Below the pieces are notes generated by a model. The model worked only from the letters and a program-made list of their open reading frames with translations, was not told the DNA's origin and made no database searches. A stretch of DNA of 64,000 bases from positions 1-64,000 of the forward strand of contig SVEQ01000004.1 of NCBI GenBank assembly GCA_015057325.1. The letters are read 5' to 3'. The stretch comes from Lachnospiraceae bacterium (GTDB lineage: Bacteria > Bacillota > Clostridia > Lachnospirales > Lachnospiraceae). Made by a program: the position numbers and the translations under genes. Positions 45,072 through 53,900 of the stretch are shown here, one piece after another (the first letter of the stretch is position 1; each line of letters opens with the position of its first letter).

Positions 45072-45689
45072 ATGAATAATCAGGAATTATCAAGTGACAA
45101 AATTGATGTATTAAGAGAAATTGGTAATATAGGTTCGGGTCATGCGACATCTGCACTTGCGTCAATGCTTGACAACAGTTTGCGTATGGAGGTACCTAAT
45201 GTTAAGGTTATGAGTTTTGATGATTTGTCAGAACTTGTAGGTGGTGCCGATACTGTTGTTGCTGCCGTGTTGACACATTTTAAAGGTGATGTTTCCGGTA
45301 TGATAATGTTCATACTTGAGATTAAGGAGGCTAAGAACCTTACGGGACATATGCTTCATAAGACTCATTCGGATGATATTAAGGACTTTGATTATATGGA
45401 TAAATCAGCCCTTAAAGAGGTTGGTAATATTCTTATGAGTTCCTACCTTGCATCCATTAATACTCTGACTAATTTGGGCGTTCGTAATGAGCCGCCGGCG
45501 ATATGTGTGGATATGGCCGGTTCGGTTCTTGATTACCCTATCATTGAATTGGGCAAGGTTGGTGACAATGCCATTATAATTGATTCAAAGTTCATGGATA
45601 AGGATGAACCAATCAATGGATTTTTGTTGTTTGTTGCCGATGAGGAGTCGTATGAACATATATTTAATGCGTTAGGAATTGGGTGTTAG
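45072..45689 (+). CDS. cheC: CheY-P phosphatase CheC
   Basis: Dephosphorylates CheY-P and partners with CheD. 205 residues with two ExxN sites: LREIGNIGSGHAT and LKEVGNILMSSYL. ATG 45072 follows TAGGTGG; the in-frame GTG 45063 falls before it. With FliY this gives two CheC-type phosphatases in the locus. Confidence 0.93.
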   Translation: MNNQELSSDKIDVLREIGNIGSGHATSALASMLDNSLRMEVPNVKVMSFDDLSELVGGADTVVAAVLTHFKGDVSGMIMFILEIKEAKNLTGHMLHKTHSDDIKDFDYMDKSALKEVGNILMSSYLASINTLTNLGVRNEPPAICVDMAGSVLDYPIIELGKVGDNAIIIDSKFMDKDEPINGFLLFVADEESYEHIFNALGIGC

Positions 45690-45693
45690 TTTT

Positions 45694-46179
45694 ATGGCAA
45701 ATGTAATAAGAGTTGGAATTGGTGACTGGAAGCTATGTACATCACCCGACACTATAACAACGATTGGATTAGGCTCTTGTGTGGGGATAGTAATATACAC
45801 ACAAACAGATAAGTTTTGCGGTTTGCTTCATATAATGTTACCGTCAAGTAAAGAAATAGCGAATAATTCAAATCGTGCCAAGTTTGCTGACACAGGACTT
45901 GTTGATATGATTAAAGCCTTGGAGAAACAGGGGATGAAGCGTTCACTTATGAAGGCAAAGATTGCCGGTGGCGCTAAAATGTTCCAGTTTACCGGCAAAT
46001 CTGATTTGGGTTCTGTGGGAGATAGGAATGTTACTGCTGTCAAGAAAATTCTTAACATTATTAAGATTCCGATTGTTGCAGAAGACTGTGGTAAAGATTA
46101 TGGACGTACAGTAATTTTTAATAACGAAACAAAGCAACTTACGGTTAAATGTGCCGGACAACCGGATAAAAATATATAG
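45694..46179 (+). CDS. cheD: Chemoreceptor glutamine deamidase CheD
   Basis: Deamidates receptor Gln residues and stimulates CheC. 161 residues. Catalytic Cys in TIGLGSCVGIVIYT and the following His (LLHIMLP), plus KIAGGAKMF. ATG 45694 preferred over the GTG at 45679, which overlaps cheC; the ribosome site is weak (GGGTG), suggesting coupling to cheC. Confidence 0.94.
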   Translation: MANVIRVGIGDWKLCTSPDTITTIGLGSCVGIVIYTQTDKFCGLLHIMLPSSKEIANNSNRAKFADTGLVDMIKALEKQGMKRSLMKAKIAGGAKMFQFTGKSDLGSVGDRNVTAVKKILNIIKIPIVAEDCGKDYGRTVIFNNETKQLTVKCAGQPDKNI

Positions 46180-46189
46180 GAGTAATTCT

Positions 46190-46480
46190 ATGAAATTAGG
46201 TTATTTAAGAGCGTTTATTGTTTTGTTGGCCGGCTTGATTGCCTTAATCGTTAATATTAAAACAGGCAGGGAAGCTACCGTTTCCCTGCTCATTGTTTTG
46301 ATAGTAATTTGTGTTTTTTATGTTATTGGAACGCTTATTTGTGAGATTTTACAAAAGAATTTAGAAACGAAGCCGGAGGGTGAAGGCGAAGAAGAGGAAT
46401 CTGAAGAAGAGGAATCCTTGGATGAAAATGAAGATAACGAAACCTCTGTAGAAGAGGTTGTCGATGAGGATAATTTCTAG
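46190..46480 (+). CDS. Small two-helix membrane protein with acidic tail
   Basis: Unrecognised protein of 96 residues: two hydrophobic helices (about 5-20 and 30-50) and a strongly acidic tail made of Glu/Asp/Ser. ATG 46190 follows AGGAG; the frame is open further upstream into cheD but that has no site. Placed between cheD and the sigma factor gene, so probably a motility protein, role unknown. Confidence 0.65.
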   Translation: MKLGYLRAFIVLLAGLIALIVNIKTGREATVSLLIVLIVICVFYVIGTLICEILQKNLETKPEGEGEEEESEEEESLDENEDNETSVEEVVDEDNF

Positions 46481-46513
46481 TTTTAATATCTTTAAGTTTG
46501 ATGGGGTGTTGAG

Positions 46514-47278
46514 ATGAATGAACTTAAAAGAGAGAAGCTTTGGGAGGACTATAGCAAAACCAAATCCGACAAATTAAGAGAAGAAATTATTGTCGAATAT
46601 GTACCTCTTGTTAAGCTTGTAGCAGGACGTCTTAATATGTATTTAGGCTATACAGTTGAATATGATGATCTTGTGGGATATGGTATCTTTGGTTTGATTG
46701 ATGCAATTGATAAGTTTGATTTCGACAAGAAGATTAAGTTTGAAACCTATGCGAGTCTGAGAATAAGAGGTTCTATTCTTGATCAAATCAGAAAGATGGA
46801 TTGGATTCCGAGATCTGTTAGACAAAAACAAAAGCAGATTGAAGCGGCAATTGCTTCTTTGGAAAAAGAAAAGGGTGCTAATGTCAAAGATGAGGATATT
46901 GCAGAGAAACTTGGCATTTCTCTTGATGAATTTAGAAATTGGGAGAGTCAGGCCAATATATCCAATATTGCATCTCTTGATGAGTTTATGGAGCAAGGTA
47001 CAGAAGGTGGTGTTAAGGAGTTTCGTAATACAACCTATCTTGAACCTGAAGAGTCATTAGATAACGACGAGGTCAAACGAATGCTCATGGAAGCATTAGA
47101 ACTTCTTACAGAAAAAGAGAAGAAAGTCGTGTTATTGTATTATTATGAAGATCTTACGCTTAAGGAAGTTGCAAAGGTATTAGATGTTTCTGAATCGAGA
47201 ATATCGCAACTCCATTCAAAGGCACTTGAAAAAATGAAGAAGAACCTAGGAAAGTACTTCGAATTGTTAATGGGTTAA
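46514..47278 (+). CDS. fliA: Flagellar sigma factor FliA/SigD
   Basis: Sigma-28 family factor that transcribes late flagellar genes. 254 residues: region 2 (VEYDDLVGYGIFGLIDAIDK, KKIKFETYASLRIRGSILDQ, IRKMDWIPRSVRQ), region 3 and region 4 with a helix-turn-helix (LTLKEVAKVLDVSESRISQL). Its anti-sigma FlgM and the flagellin genes lie outside the window. ATG preceded by GGGGTG. Confidence 0.95.
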   Translation: MNELKREKLWEDYSKTKSDKLREEIIVEYVPLVKLVAGRLNMYLGYTVEYDDLVGYGIFGLIDAIDKFDFDKKIKFETYASLRIRGSILDQIRKMDWIPRSVRQKQKQIEAAIASLEKEKGANVKDEDIAEKLGISLDEFRNWESQANISNIASLDEFMEQGTEGGVKEFRNTTYLEPEESLDNDEVKRMLMEALELLTEKEKKVVLLYYYEDLTLKEVAKVLDVSESRISQLHSKALEKMKKNLGKYFELLMG

Positions 47279-47291
47279 GGAGGAACTTGCA

Positions 47292-48896
47292 ATGAAATAC
47301 ACAAATGCTTATTTTCAACTAGATTTACGACAAAACGGTGTTTATCTTTTGTTATATCCACCTGTTGATAATGGAAAACAGATTGATGTTCAGGAGTTGA
47401 TGAACTACCTTGATTCGGTTGGACTTAAAAATGTAGACCCCAAAACTATTGATCAGGCAGTGAAAAATAATACCAATACACCATCGGAGACGTGGATTGA
47501 TCATGCGGGAATTGGCGAGGTTGGTGAGAAGGCTGATGTAAGGATTACTGAGGACAGAATGACGGCTATTATCCGATTTTATCCGCCGTCAACAAAAGGT
47601 TCTTACATGACTGACAAAGAAATCCTTGCTGAACTATCAATGAAAAAGATTACATATGGCATTTCTGAAAAGATTATTGCTGCATACCTAAAAGGAAGAC
47701 AGTTTTGTAGGGATATTCCGATTGCGAAAGGTAAGCCTGTTGTTCAGGGAAAGGATGCAGTGATTACTTATCATTTCAATACAAGTCCAACATCTGCACC
47801 TAAACTTAATGAAGATGGTAGTGTTGATTTCCATGATTTATCGTTGTTTGTTTCAGTGAAAAAAGATGAACTTTTGGCAGAACTTACACCAGAAGTTGCA
47901 GGTGAAGAGGGAATGGATGTTATGGGCAATCGAGTACTTCCGGTTGCTGTTAAAAAGAAGGTTCTCAAATATGGAAAAAATATTAGATTGACAGAAGATA
48001 AATGTAAGATTTATTCTGATGTTGACGGTGATGTTAAGTTAGAAGGAGATACTGTATTTGTATCTAATACATATCAGGTTCCTGCTGATGTTAATCCATC
48101 AACAGGTGATATCAACTATAATGGAAATGTTTATGTGGCCGGTAATGTTAACTCAGGCTTCCGCGTAGAAGCTTCAGGTGACATAGAAGTTGCGGGTGTA
48201 GTTGAAGGTGCAACTCTTATTGCCGGTGGTAATATTGTTCTTAAAAGAGGTATCCAGGGAATGGGTAAAGGAGAACTTATTGCCGGTAATGATATCATTA
48301 CAAAGTTTATTGAGAGTAGTAATGTCAAAGCAGGCAATACCGTTAATACAGGTTCAAGTCTTCATTCTAATATTGAAGCAGGAGAAAATGTTGTTGTAAG
48401 TGGTCGTAAAGGTTTCCTTATAGGAGGAACCGTTTCTGCCGGTAAGAAGATCGAAGCCAGTGTGTTTGGCAACAAAATGAATACTGCAACAGAGCTTAAA
48501 GTTGGTGTTAAGCCTGAGATTATGGAAAGATACAAAGATTTAACACAGTCAATCAAAGAAAAGCAGAGTGAAATGGTTGAGCACAGACAGACGCTTGATG
48601 TTCTTAAGAAAAAGATGGCGGAAGGAGTTAAACTTTTACCTAATCAGCTTAATATGGCTAAACAGGCAGGAGATGCTTTGAAAGTTCTTACAAAAGAATT
48701 AGATGAAGAGTCCGAAGAATATATGAAACTCAAAATGGAAATTGAAGAGAATAAAGACGGAAAAATATACGTTAACACTACCGTTTATCCAGGTGTTACG
48801 CTCTTTATTTCTAATAGAGTTTATCCAATTAAGGATATTCGTAGTAGATGCCAGTTTAGATTAAGTGGTGCTGAAGTTGTAAGTTTGCCTTTATAA
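47292..48896 (+). CDS. FapA family protein (DUF342)
   Basis: 534-residue DUF342/FapA protein with an N-terminal domain, a polymer-like right-handed beta helix of repeated GNV/GDI/GGN turns (about 270-400, e.g. GNVYVAGNVNSGF, ASGDIEVAGVVEGATLIAGG), and a coiled coil (about 415-480). In Bacillus and Clostridium such genes follow sigD in motility operons; a polysaccharide or cell-shape related role has been suggested but is unproved. GGAGG precedes the start. Confidence 0.88.
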   Translation: MKYTNAYFQLDLRQNGVYLLLYPPVDNGKQIDVQELMNYLDSVGLKNVDPKTIDQAVKNNTNTPSETWIDHAGIGEVGEKADVRITEDRMTAIIRFYPPSTKGSYMTDKEILAELSMKKITYGISEKIIAAYLKGRQFCRDIPIAKGKPVVQGKDAVITYHFNTSPTSAPKLNEDGSVDFHDLSLFVSVKKDELLAELTPEVAGEEGMDVMGNRVLPVAVKKKVLKYGKNIRLTEDKCKIYSDVDGDVKLEGDTVFVSNTYQVPADVNPSTGDINYNGNVYVAGNVNSGFRVEASGDIEVAGVVEGATLIAGGNIVLKRGIQGMGKGELIAGNDIITKFIESSNVKAGNTVNTGSSLHSNIEAGENVVVSGRKGFLIGGTVSAGKKIEASVFGNKMNTATELKVGVKPEIMERYKDLTQSIKEKQSEMVEHRQTLDVLKKKMAEGVKLLPNQLNMAKQAGDALKVLTKELDEESEEYMKLKMEIEENKDGKIYVNTTVYPGVTLFISNRVYPIKDIRSRCQFRLSGAEVVSLPL

Positions 48897-48924
48897 TTAT
48901 TGCAGGCAATTTGGAGGTGATTTT

Positions 48925-49260
48925 ATGATTCGTCCGATAGATATGCAAATGCTTCTTCCAAGAACTGAATCGGTTGGAAGCGAACGTCAGATGGAACAGC
49001 AAAGAATGGTTAATGCCAATAATAATGCTGCAAATGAAGTTGCCAAAGAAGTTCAGCATAATAGTGAATCGGTTGTTCACAAAGATGGTAATGCCTTTAC
49101 AGAATACAAATATGATGCAAAAGAAGAGGGTAACGGAACTTACCAAAACCCCAAGAGGCAGAAGAAGAAAGACGATGGGGAAGATTCTGAAGAAGATAAG
49201 AAAGCAACACTATCTGAAAAACAGAAAAAAGAAATGCCCAGAATTAATATACAGATCTAA
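48925..49260 (+). CDS. Hydrophilic protein of unknown function in the motility locus
   Basis: Unrecognised 111-residue soluble protein, no membrane helix. The N-terminus (MIRPIDMQMLLPRTESVGSE) looks conserved in style; the rest is Gln/Asn/Lys-rich and probably disordered. GGAGGTG lies 8 bases before the ATG. It lies 12 bases before the next gene, so the two form a unit. Confidence 0.6.
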   Translation: MIRPIDMQMLLPRTESVGSERQMEQQRMVNANNNAANEVAKEVQHNSESVVHKDGNAFTEYKYDAKEEGNGTYQNPKRQKKKDDGEDSEEDKKATLSEKQKKEMPRINIQI

Positions 49261-49271
49261 GGAGAAAGATA

Positions 49272-50051
49272 ATGACACTTCCTGTTGTAGTTATGATTTT
49301 GATAGGAATAGCATTTGTTATAATAAGTTTTGTTGTTTCTGAAAACTTATTTGAGAGCAAGAAAGACAATGACAAAGCACCATTTCCTTCAATAGATGAG
49401 AATTATCAGTTTTCAGAACGTGAACAGCAGATAATCAAAAGAAAAATTGAGGATGTTATAGCTAATCACGCAAAGGATATCATTTATGATACCAATGAAT
49501 CTTTGTCTAATATGGCTAATGAGAAGACAATGGCACTTGGTGATTATGCGGTTGCTGTGTGCGATGAGATTGAAAAGAATCACAAAGAAGTCATGTTTTT
49601 GTATAGCATGCTTGATGACAAACAGAAAGAAATAATGAAAACGGTCAAAGATGTTGATAATGTTAAGAGTGAAGTTAAGAACATGATTAACGAGGCTGAA
49701 AGCATTGAACATAATCATGTCGTAAAACAGGAAGAGGTTACTGTTCATCAGGCCGTTCAACAGGAAAGTACAGAAGATATTAATTTTGAATCATTAAATG
49801 AATCAGAAGACAAATCTCTTGAAGAAGATGCGTCAAATGTTGGTATGGATGATATTTTTGCTGAACTTGACCGTGCAGACATTGATTTTGATGAGGTTTT
49901 GGAAGAAGATTTTAATCAGAATGCCAATTCGAATGATATAATTCTTGAGATGTACAGGAATGGTAATTCCGTTGTTAGTATAGCAAAGGAATTAGGGCTT
50001 GGTGTTGGTGAAGTCAAGCTTGTTATAGATTTATATCAGGGAGAACGTTAA
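49272..50051 (+). CDS. Membrane-anchored coiled-coil protein with C-terminal helix-turn-helix (DUF6115-like)
   Basis: 259 residues: an N-terminal helix (about 3-22), a long coiled coil (about 45-150), an acidic linker, and a C-terminal HTH-like end (ILEMYRNGNSVVSIAKELGL then GVGEVKLVIDLY). It looks like the DUF6115 family found behind flagellar genes in Clostridia. A membrane-bound HTH might sense or anchor DNA, but function is unknown. Ends one base into the next start (ATG in TAATGA). Confidence 0.65.
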   Translation: MTLPVVVMILIGIAFVIISFVVSENLFESKKDNDKAPFPSIDENYQFSEREQQIIKRKIEDVIANHAKDIIYDTNESLSNMANEKTMALGDYAVAVCDEIEKNHKEVMFLYSMLDDKQKEIMKTVKDVDNVKSEVKNMINEAESIEHNHVVKQEEVTVHQAVQQESTEDINFESLNESEDKSLEEDASNVGMDDIFAELDRADIDFDEVLEEDFNQNANSNDIILEMYRNGNSVVSIAKELGLGVGEVKLVIDLYQGER

Positions 50052-50662
50052 TGAAGTTTAAATATTATCTTAGAGGAATAGGAATTGGAATTATTTTTGC
50101 ATCAATCGTATTACTTTCGGCGTATCACGGTAAGATTTCGGGAAAAATCAGCGATGAAGAAGTTATTGCCAGAGCAAAGAAACTTGGCATGGTTGAAGCG
50201 AATGAGCCTATCAACAAATTAATTACTACAGAAGCAACTACGGAGGTTTCAACTCAAGTTGTTTCAGAAGAAGTTACTACAGTTTCTGAGGAAACAACTG
50301 AAACAACAGAGGAGTCTACCAAGAAATCCAAGAAGAAAAAGAAGAAAAAGGAAGAGACTACGACGGAAGCAACGACAGAGGCTACTACAGAAACAACAAC
50401 CGAAGTAACTACCGAGGCAAAGAAGGACAATTCAAATCAGACTGTAGAAATTACAGTCGAAAGAGGATCTTCCTCATATCCAATATGCCAGAAACTTCAA
50501 GAACTTGGCATAATTGACGATGCTTCAAAGTTTGATGATTATTTAATCGAACATGGTTATGCTAACAGAATAAGTGTAGGTACACATAAGGTAAAAAAAG
50601 GAATGGATTATAAGACAATAGCCGATCTTATATCTGACCCTATTGATAAAAAGAGTGAATGA
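50051..50662 (+). CDS. Membrane protein with Thr/Glu repeats and MltG-like LysM subdomain
   Basis: 203 residues: an N-terminal helix (about 8-25), a long low-complexity Thr/Glu/Ala and Lys stretch (about 55-130, including a run of seven Lys), and a C-terminal domain like the LysM-like part of MltG/YceG (VERGSSSYPICQKLQELGII, VGTHKVKKGMDYKTIADLI). The catalytic transglycosylase domain is absent. The last gene of the motility locus; the linker would span cell wall. Stop codon overlaps the following terminator. Confidence 0.7.
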   Translation: MKFKYYLRGIGIGIIFASIVLLSAYHGKISGKISDEEVIARAKKLGMVEANEPINKLITTEATTEVSTQVVSEEVTTVSEETTETTEESTKKSKKKKKKKEETTTEATTEATTETTTEVTTEAKKDNSNQTVEITVERGSSSYPICQKLQELGIIDDASKFDDYLIEHGYANRISVGTHKVKKGMDYKTIADLISDPIDKKSE

Positions 50663-50679
50663 TTATATTCACTCTTTTT
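50649..50679 (+). terminator. Intrinsic terminator at end of the motility locus
   Basis: AAGAGTGAAT (50651-50660) and ATTCACTCTT (50667-50676) form a perfect 10-bp stem with GATTAT loop, followed by TTTTT. Confidence 0.88.
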
Positions 50680-50698
50680 AATTTTATGCTTTTTACAC

Positions 50699-50726
50699 TT
50701 GAAAGTTTATAAAAAATGTGTATGAT
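50699..50726 (+). promoter_or_regulatory. Promoter for the IMP cyclohydrolase operon
   Basis: TTGAAA (50699-50704), 16-base spacer, TATGAT (50721-50726), with a TG just before the -10; 50 bases before the start codon. No purine riboswitch is visible in the short leader. Confidence 0.6.
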
Positions 50727-50776
50727 AGATATATGTTTGCAGTAATAAGTTATTTAATACATTAGGAGGATTTATT

Positions 50777-51490
50777 ATGAAGATGAAATCATTAGCAGCT
50801 GAACTTTCTTCAACAACCTACCCGGGTAGAGGAATTGTTATTGGTAAGACCCCTGACGGAAAGCATGCAGCAATTGCTTATTTTATAATGGGTAGAAGTG
50901 AGAACAGCAGAAATCGTATATTTGTAGAAGAGGGCGAAGGTATTCGTACAGAGGCGTTTGATCCTTCAAAACTCGAAGATCCAAGTCTTATAATATATGC
51001 TCCTGTTAGAGTTCTTGGTAACAAGACAATAGTTACAAACGGTGACCAGACAGATACTGTTTATGAACTTATGAATAAGCAGTATACTTTTGAGCAGGCA
51101 CTTCGTACAAGAGAGTTTGAGCCTGATGCACCTAACTATACACCTAGAATTTCAGGTGTGCTTAATATCGAAGGTGGCAATTATAATTATGCAATGTCAA
51201 TCTTAAAGAGCAACAATGGTAATCCAGATGCATGTAACAGATATACATTCGCATATGAGAATCCTGTTGCGGGAGAAGGACATTTCATTCATACATATAT
51301 GGGTGACGGTAATCCATTACCAAGTTTTGAAGGCGAACCTACACTTATCGATATTCCAAATGACATGAATGAGTTTGCAGAAACTGTATGGAATAATCTT
51401 AACGAGGATAACAAGGTTTCATTGTTTATTAGATATATTGATATTGAGACAGGAAAGTATGAGACTAAGATAATTAATAAAAATAAATAA
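50777..51490 (+). CDS. IMP cyclohydrolase (PurO-type)
   Basis: Closes the ring of FAICAR to give IMP, the last step of de novo purine synthesis. 237 residues with the PurO-family N-terminus (TYPGRGIVIGKTPDGKHAAI, AYFIMGRSENSRNRIF) and LIIYAPVRVLGNKTIVTNGD. AGGAGG lies 7 bases before ATG 50777. This enzyme type is best known in archaea; in most bacteria the activity is a domain of PurH. The transformylase partner follows 19 bases on, so the two substitute for PurH. Confidence 0.85.
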   Translation: MKMKSLAAELSSTTYPGRGIVIGKTPDGKHAAIAYFIMGRSENSRNRIFVEEGEGIRTEAFDPSKLEDPSLIIYAPVRVLGNKTIVTNGDQTDTVYELMNKQYTFEQALRTREFEPDAPNYTPRISGVLNIEGGNYNYAMSILKSNNGNPDACNRYTFAYENPVAGEGHFIHTYMGDGNPLPSFEGEPTLIDIPNDMNEFAETVWNNLNEDNKVSLFIRYIDIETGKYETKIINKNK

Positions 51491-51509
51491 TTATTTAAGG
51501 AGATAAAAG

Positions 51510-52688
51510 ATGAACGAATTTGTTTTAAAGTATGGTTGTAACCCTAATCAGAAGCCATCAAGAGTTTTCATGAAGGATGACAAGGATCTTCCTATAGAGA
51601 TATTATGTGGTAAGCCGGGATATATTAATTTGCTTGATGCATTTAACGGCTGGCAGCTAGTTAAGGAGTTAAAGAAGGCAACAGGACTTCCTGCTGCAAC
51701 TTCATTTAAGCATGTTTCCCCTGCCGGTGCCGCAGTAGGACTTCCTCTTTCTGACGTAGAGAGAAAGATATACTGGGTTGATGATATGGGTGAACTTTCT
51801 GCACTTGCAAGTGCTTATGCAAGAGCTAGAGGTGCCGACAGAATGTCTTCATTTGGTGATTTCATTTCGCTCTCTGACGTTTGTGACGTGGCAACTGCCA
51901 AACTTATCAAGCGAGAAGTTTCTGACGGTATTATTGCACCGGGATACGAGCCTGAAGCATTAGAAATCCTTAAGGCTAAGAAGAAGGGTAACTACTGCAT
52001 TATCAAGATTGATGAGAATTATGTACCCGCACCTGTTGAGCAGAAGGATGTATTTGGTGTAACATTTGAGCAGGGAAGAAATGAACTTGTTATAAATGAT
52101 GAGCTTTTTGCTGATGTTGTTACAGATGCAAAGGATATCCCGGAGTCTGCTAAGATTGATCTTGCAATTGCTATGATTACACTTAAATATACACAGTCAA
52201 ACTCTGTTTGCTATGCTAAGGGCGGACAGGCAATCGGTATCGGTGCAGGACAGCAGTCAAGAATCCATTGTACAAGACTTGCGGGTGGTAAGGCTGATAA
52301 CTGGTATCTTCGTCAGAATCCAAAGGTATTAAACCTTCCGTTTAAGGAGAATATCGGACGTGCTGACAGAGATAACACCATTGATGTATATATGAGCGAT
52401 GATTATATGGATGTACTTGCTGACGGAATCTGGGAGAATTTCTTTACAGAAAAGCCTGAAGTATTTACAAGAGAAGAGAAGCGTGCATGGCTTGACACTC
52501 TTACAGATGTATCGTTAGGTTCAGATGCATTCTTCCCATTTGGAGACAATATTGAGAGAGCACACAGAAGTGGTGTTAAGTATATTGCACAGCCTGGTGG
52601 TTCAATAAGAGATGATAATGTTATTGAGACATGTAACAAATATGGAATGGCAATGTGCTTTACTAAGATTAGATTATTCCACCACTAA
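51510..52688 (+). CDS. AICAR transformylase (stand-alone PurH C-terminal domain type)
   Basis: Transfers formyl to AICAR giving FAICAR. 392 residues matching only the AICARFT portion of PurH: LKYGCNPNQKPSRVF, ATSFKHVSPAGAAVG, RMSSFGDFISLSDVCD, LKYTQSNSVCYAKGGQAIGI and AGQQSRIHCTRLAGGKAD. The methylglyoxal-synthase-like IMP cyclohydrolase domain of PurH is absent, matching the separate upstream cyclohydrolase. AAGGAGA before ATG. Confidence 0.92.
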   Translation: MNEFVLKYGCNPNQKPSRVFMKDDKDLPIEILCGKPGYINLLDAFNGWQLVKELKKATGLPAATSFKHVSPAGAAVGLPLSDVERKIYWVDDMGELSALASAYARARGADRMSSFGDFISLSDVCDVATAKLIKREVSDGIIAPGYEPEALEILKAKKKGNYCIIKIDENYVPAPVEQKDVFGVTFEQGRNELVINDELFADVVTDAKDIPESAKIDLAIAMITLKYTQSNSVCYAKGGQAIGIGAGQQSRIHCTRLAGGKADNWYLRQNPKVLNLPFKENIGRADRDNTIDVYMSDDYMDVLADGIWENFFTEKPEVFTREEKRAWLDTLTDVSLGSDAFFPFGDNIERAHRSGVKYIAQPGGSIRDDNVIETCNKYGMAMCFTKIRLFHH

Positions 52689-52718
52689 AATTCAAAAAAA
52701 TAAATGATACAATGAACA

Positions 52719-52767
52719 AGGCTTTGTATATCTCATTTTGTGTGAGATATATGAAGCCTTTTATATT
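52719..52767. terminator. Long intrinsic terminator between convergent genes
   Basis: An 18-bp stem: AAGGCTT plus TATATCTCA (52719-52736) against TGAGATATA plus AAGCCTT (52743-52760), joined by two G-U pairs, loop TTTTTG, then TTATATT. It lies between the transformylase and the - strand dus gene and may serve both. Confidence 0.8.
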
Positions 52768-52781
52768 ATAGAATTGAATAA

Positions 52782-53711
52782 TTAGTCTTGTATATATTCA
52801 TCAACAATACTTTGATATACACTTATGTTTTGTGACTTGCGTATCTTCTTAAGCGTCTTTTTGTCTATGTCTATATTCCGACTCCAAAAAGTCCATAATT
52901 CTTTCATTTTATAAAGTACAGGTTGGTCGCCTGACATATAATCACGGTAACCGTCTAGCAGTTCATTATGAAAATTGCAAAATGTGTTTATATCAAAAGA
53001 ATTAATTTGATTGTTTTTATCTTCGGTTAATAGTCTTGGTAGTTCCGGATTGGCTATTGCACCTCGTCCAATCATTACAGCTTGTGCATCGGGACATTCG
53101 TTAAGTAAGTGTTTGTAAGAGGTTATATCGTTTATGTCACCGTTATAACATAGAGGAAACGGAAGTATATCCATTGCCATTTTAAATGCTTCAAAGCTAG
53201 GAGTGCCGTTATAGCCTTGAATCAAAGTCCTCGCGTGAATTATTAGTTCTTTGATTGGAAAATGCTTATACATTTCTAACAAATCTTCCCATTCAAACAG
53301 TGAATCGATACCAAGTCTTGTTTTGATTGAAATTGGAATAGGGCATTTATCGAAGATGACATCTAAAAATCTTGCCAATTCTCTTGGATCCTCTAAAAAT
53401 CCGGCTCCACGGTGCTTTGCAACAACAGTTCCTGACGGACAACCGAGATTAAGATTGACTTCAGTATAACCCATATCGTTTAACTGGTTAGCAATTTCTA
53501 AAAAAACATCAGCCTGATTGGTAAGAATCTGAGGGACAAGCGGTAACGCGCTATTATTGTACGGCAACACATCAGCAAGTTCTCGACTTTTAAGTTTTCT
53601 GTTGGCGACAAATGGCGTATAGTATGTATCAATAAATCCGTAATGCTTATAAAAAGCATTTCTGTAAATGTAAGTTGTAATCCCTTCCATTGGGGCAAGA
53701 TAAAATCTCAT
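52782..53711 (-). CDS. dus: tRNA-dihydrouridine synthase
   Basis: FMN enzyme that reduces uridine in tRNA D-loops. 309 residues with LAPMEGITTYIYRNAF at the N-terminus, LNLGCPSGTVVAKHRGAGFL with the catalytic Cys, KTRLGIDS, IHARTLIQGY, CYNGDINDI and VMIGRGAIANPELPR. Best matches the DusB/DusA-like clostridial group; the exact subfamily is not clear. It is one of two - strand genes. An AGGAG site lies 6 bases before the start. Confidence 0.92.
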   Translation of the reverse strand: MRFYLAPMEGITTYIYRNAFYKHYGFIDTYYTPFVANRKLKSRELADVLPYNNSALPLVPQILTNQADVFLEIANQLNDMGYTEVNLNLGCPSGTVVAKHRGAGFLEDPRELARFLDVIFDKCPIPISIKTRLGIDSLFEWEDLLEMYKHFPIKELIIHARTLIQGYNGTPSFEAFKMAMDILPFPLCYNGDINDITSYKHLLNECPDAQAVMIGRGAIANPELPRLLTEDKNNQINSFDINTFCNFHNELLDGYRDYMSGDQPVLYKMKELWTFWSRNIDIDKKTLKKIRKSQNISVYQSIVDEYIQD

Positions 53712-53828
53712 GTTATTCTCCTAAAAAAATAAAGCGCTATAAAATTATTATAGATAAGGGGATATAATTCTTCAAGATTTTTAAGGATTTTATAGTAAAA
53801 AAGATTAGGAGAATTATTTTATATAATA

Positions 53829-53856
53829 TTGACTTTTTAATTTGAGTTCGTATAAA
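53829..53856 (+). promoter_or_regulatory. Promoter for the nuclease-helicase gene
   Basis: TTGACT (53829-53834), 16-base spacer, TATAAA (53851-53856), 44 bases before the start codon. Strong -35. Confidence 0.6.
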
Positions 53857-53900
53857 ATTTGATTATGGTGTAATAAAAAACATATTTAGAGGGTGAGTAA

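Noticed and set aside
50380..50430. Thr/Glu-codon repeats as a tandem DNA repeat or CRISPR-like array
   Set aside because: The repeat is short, irregular and coding; it makes a low-complexity linker in a membrane protein.
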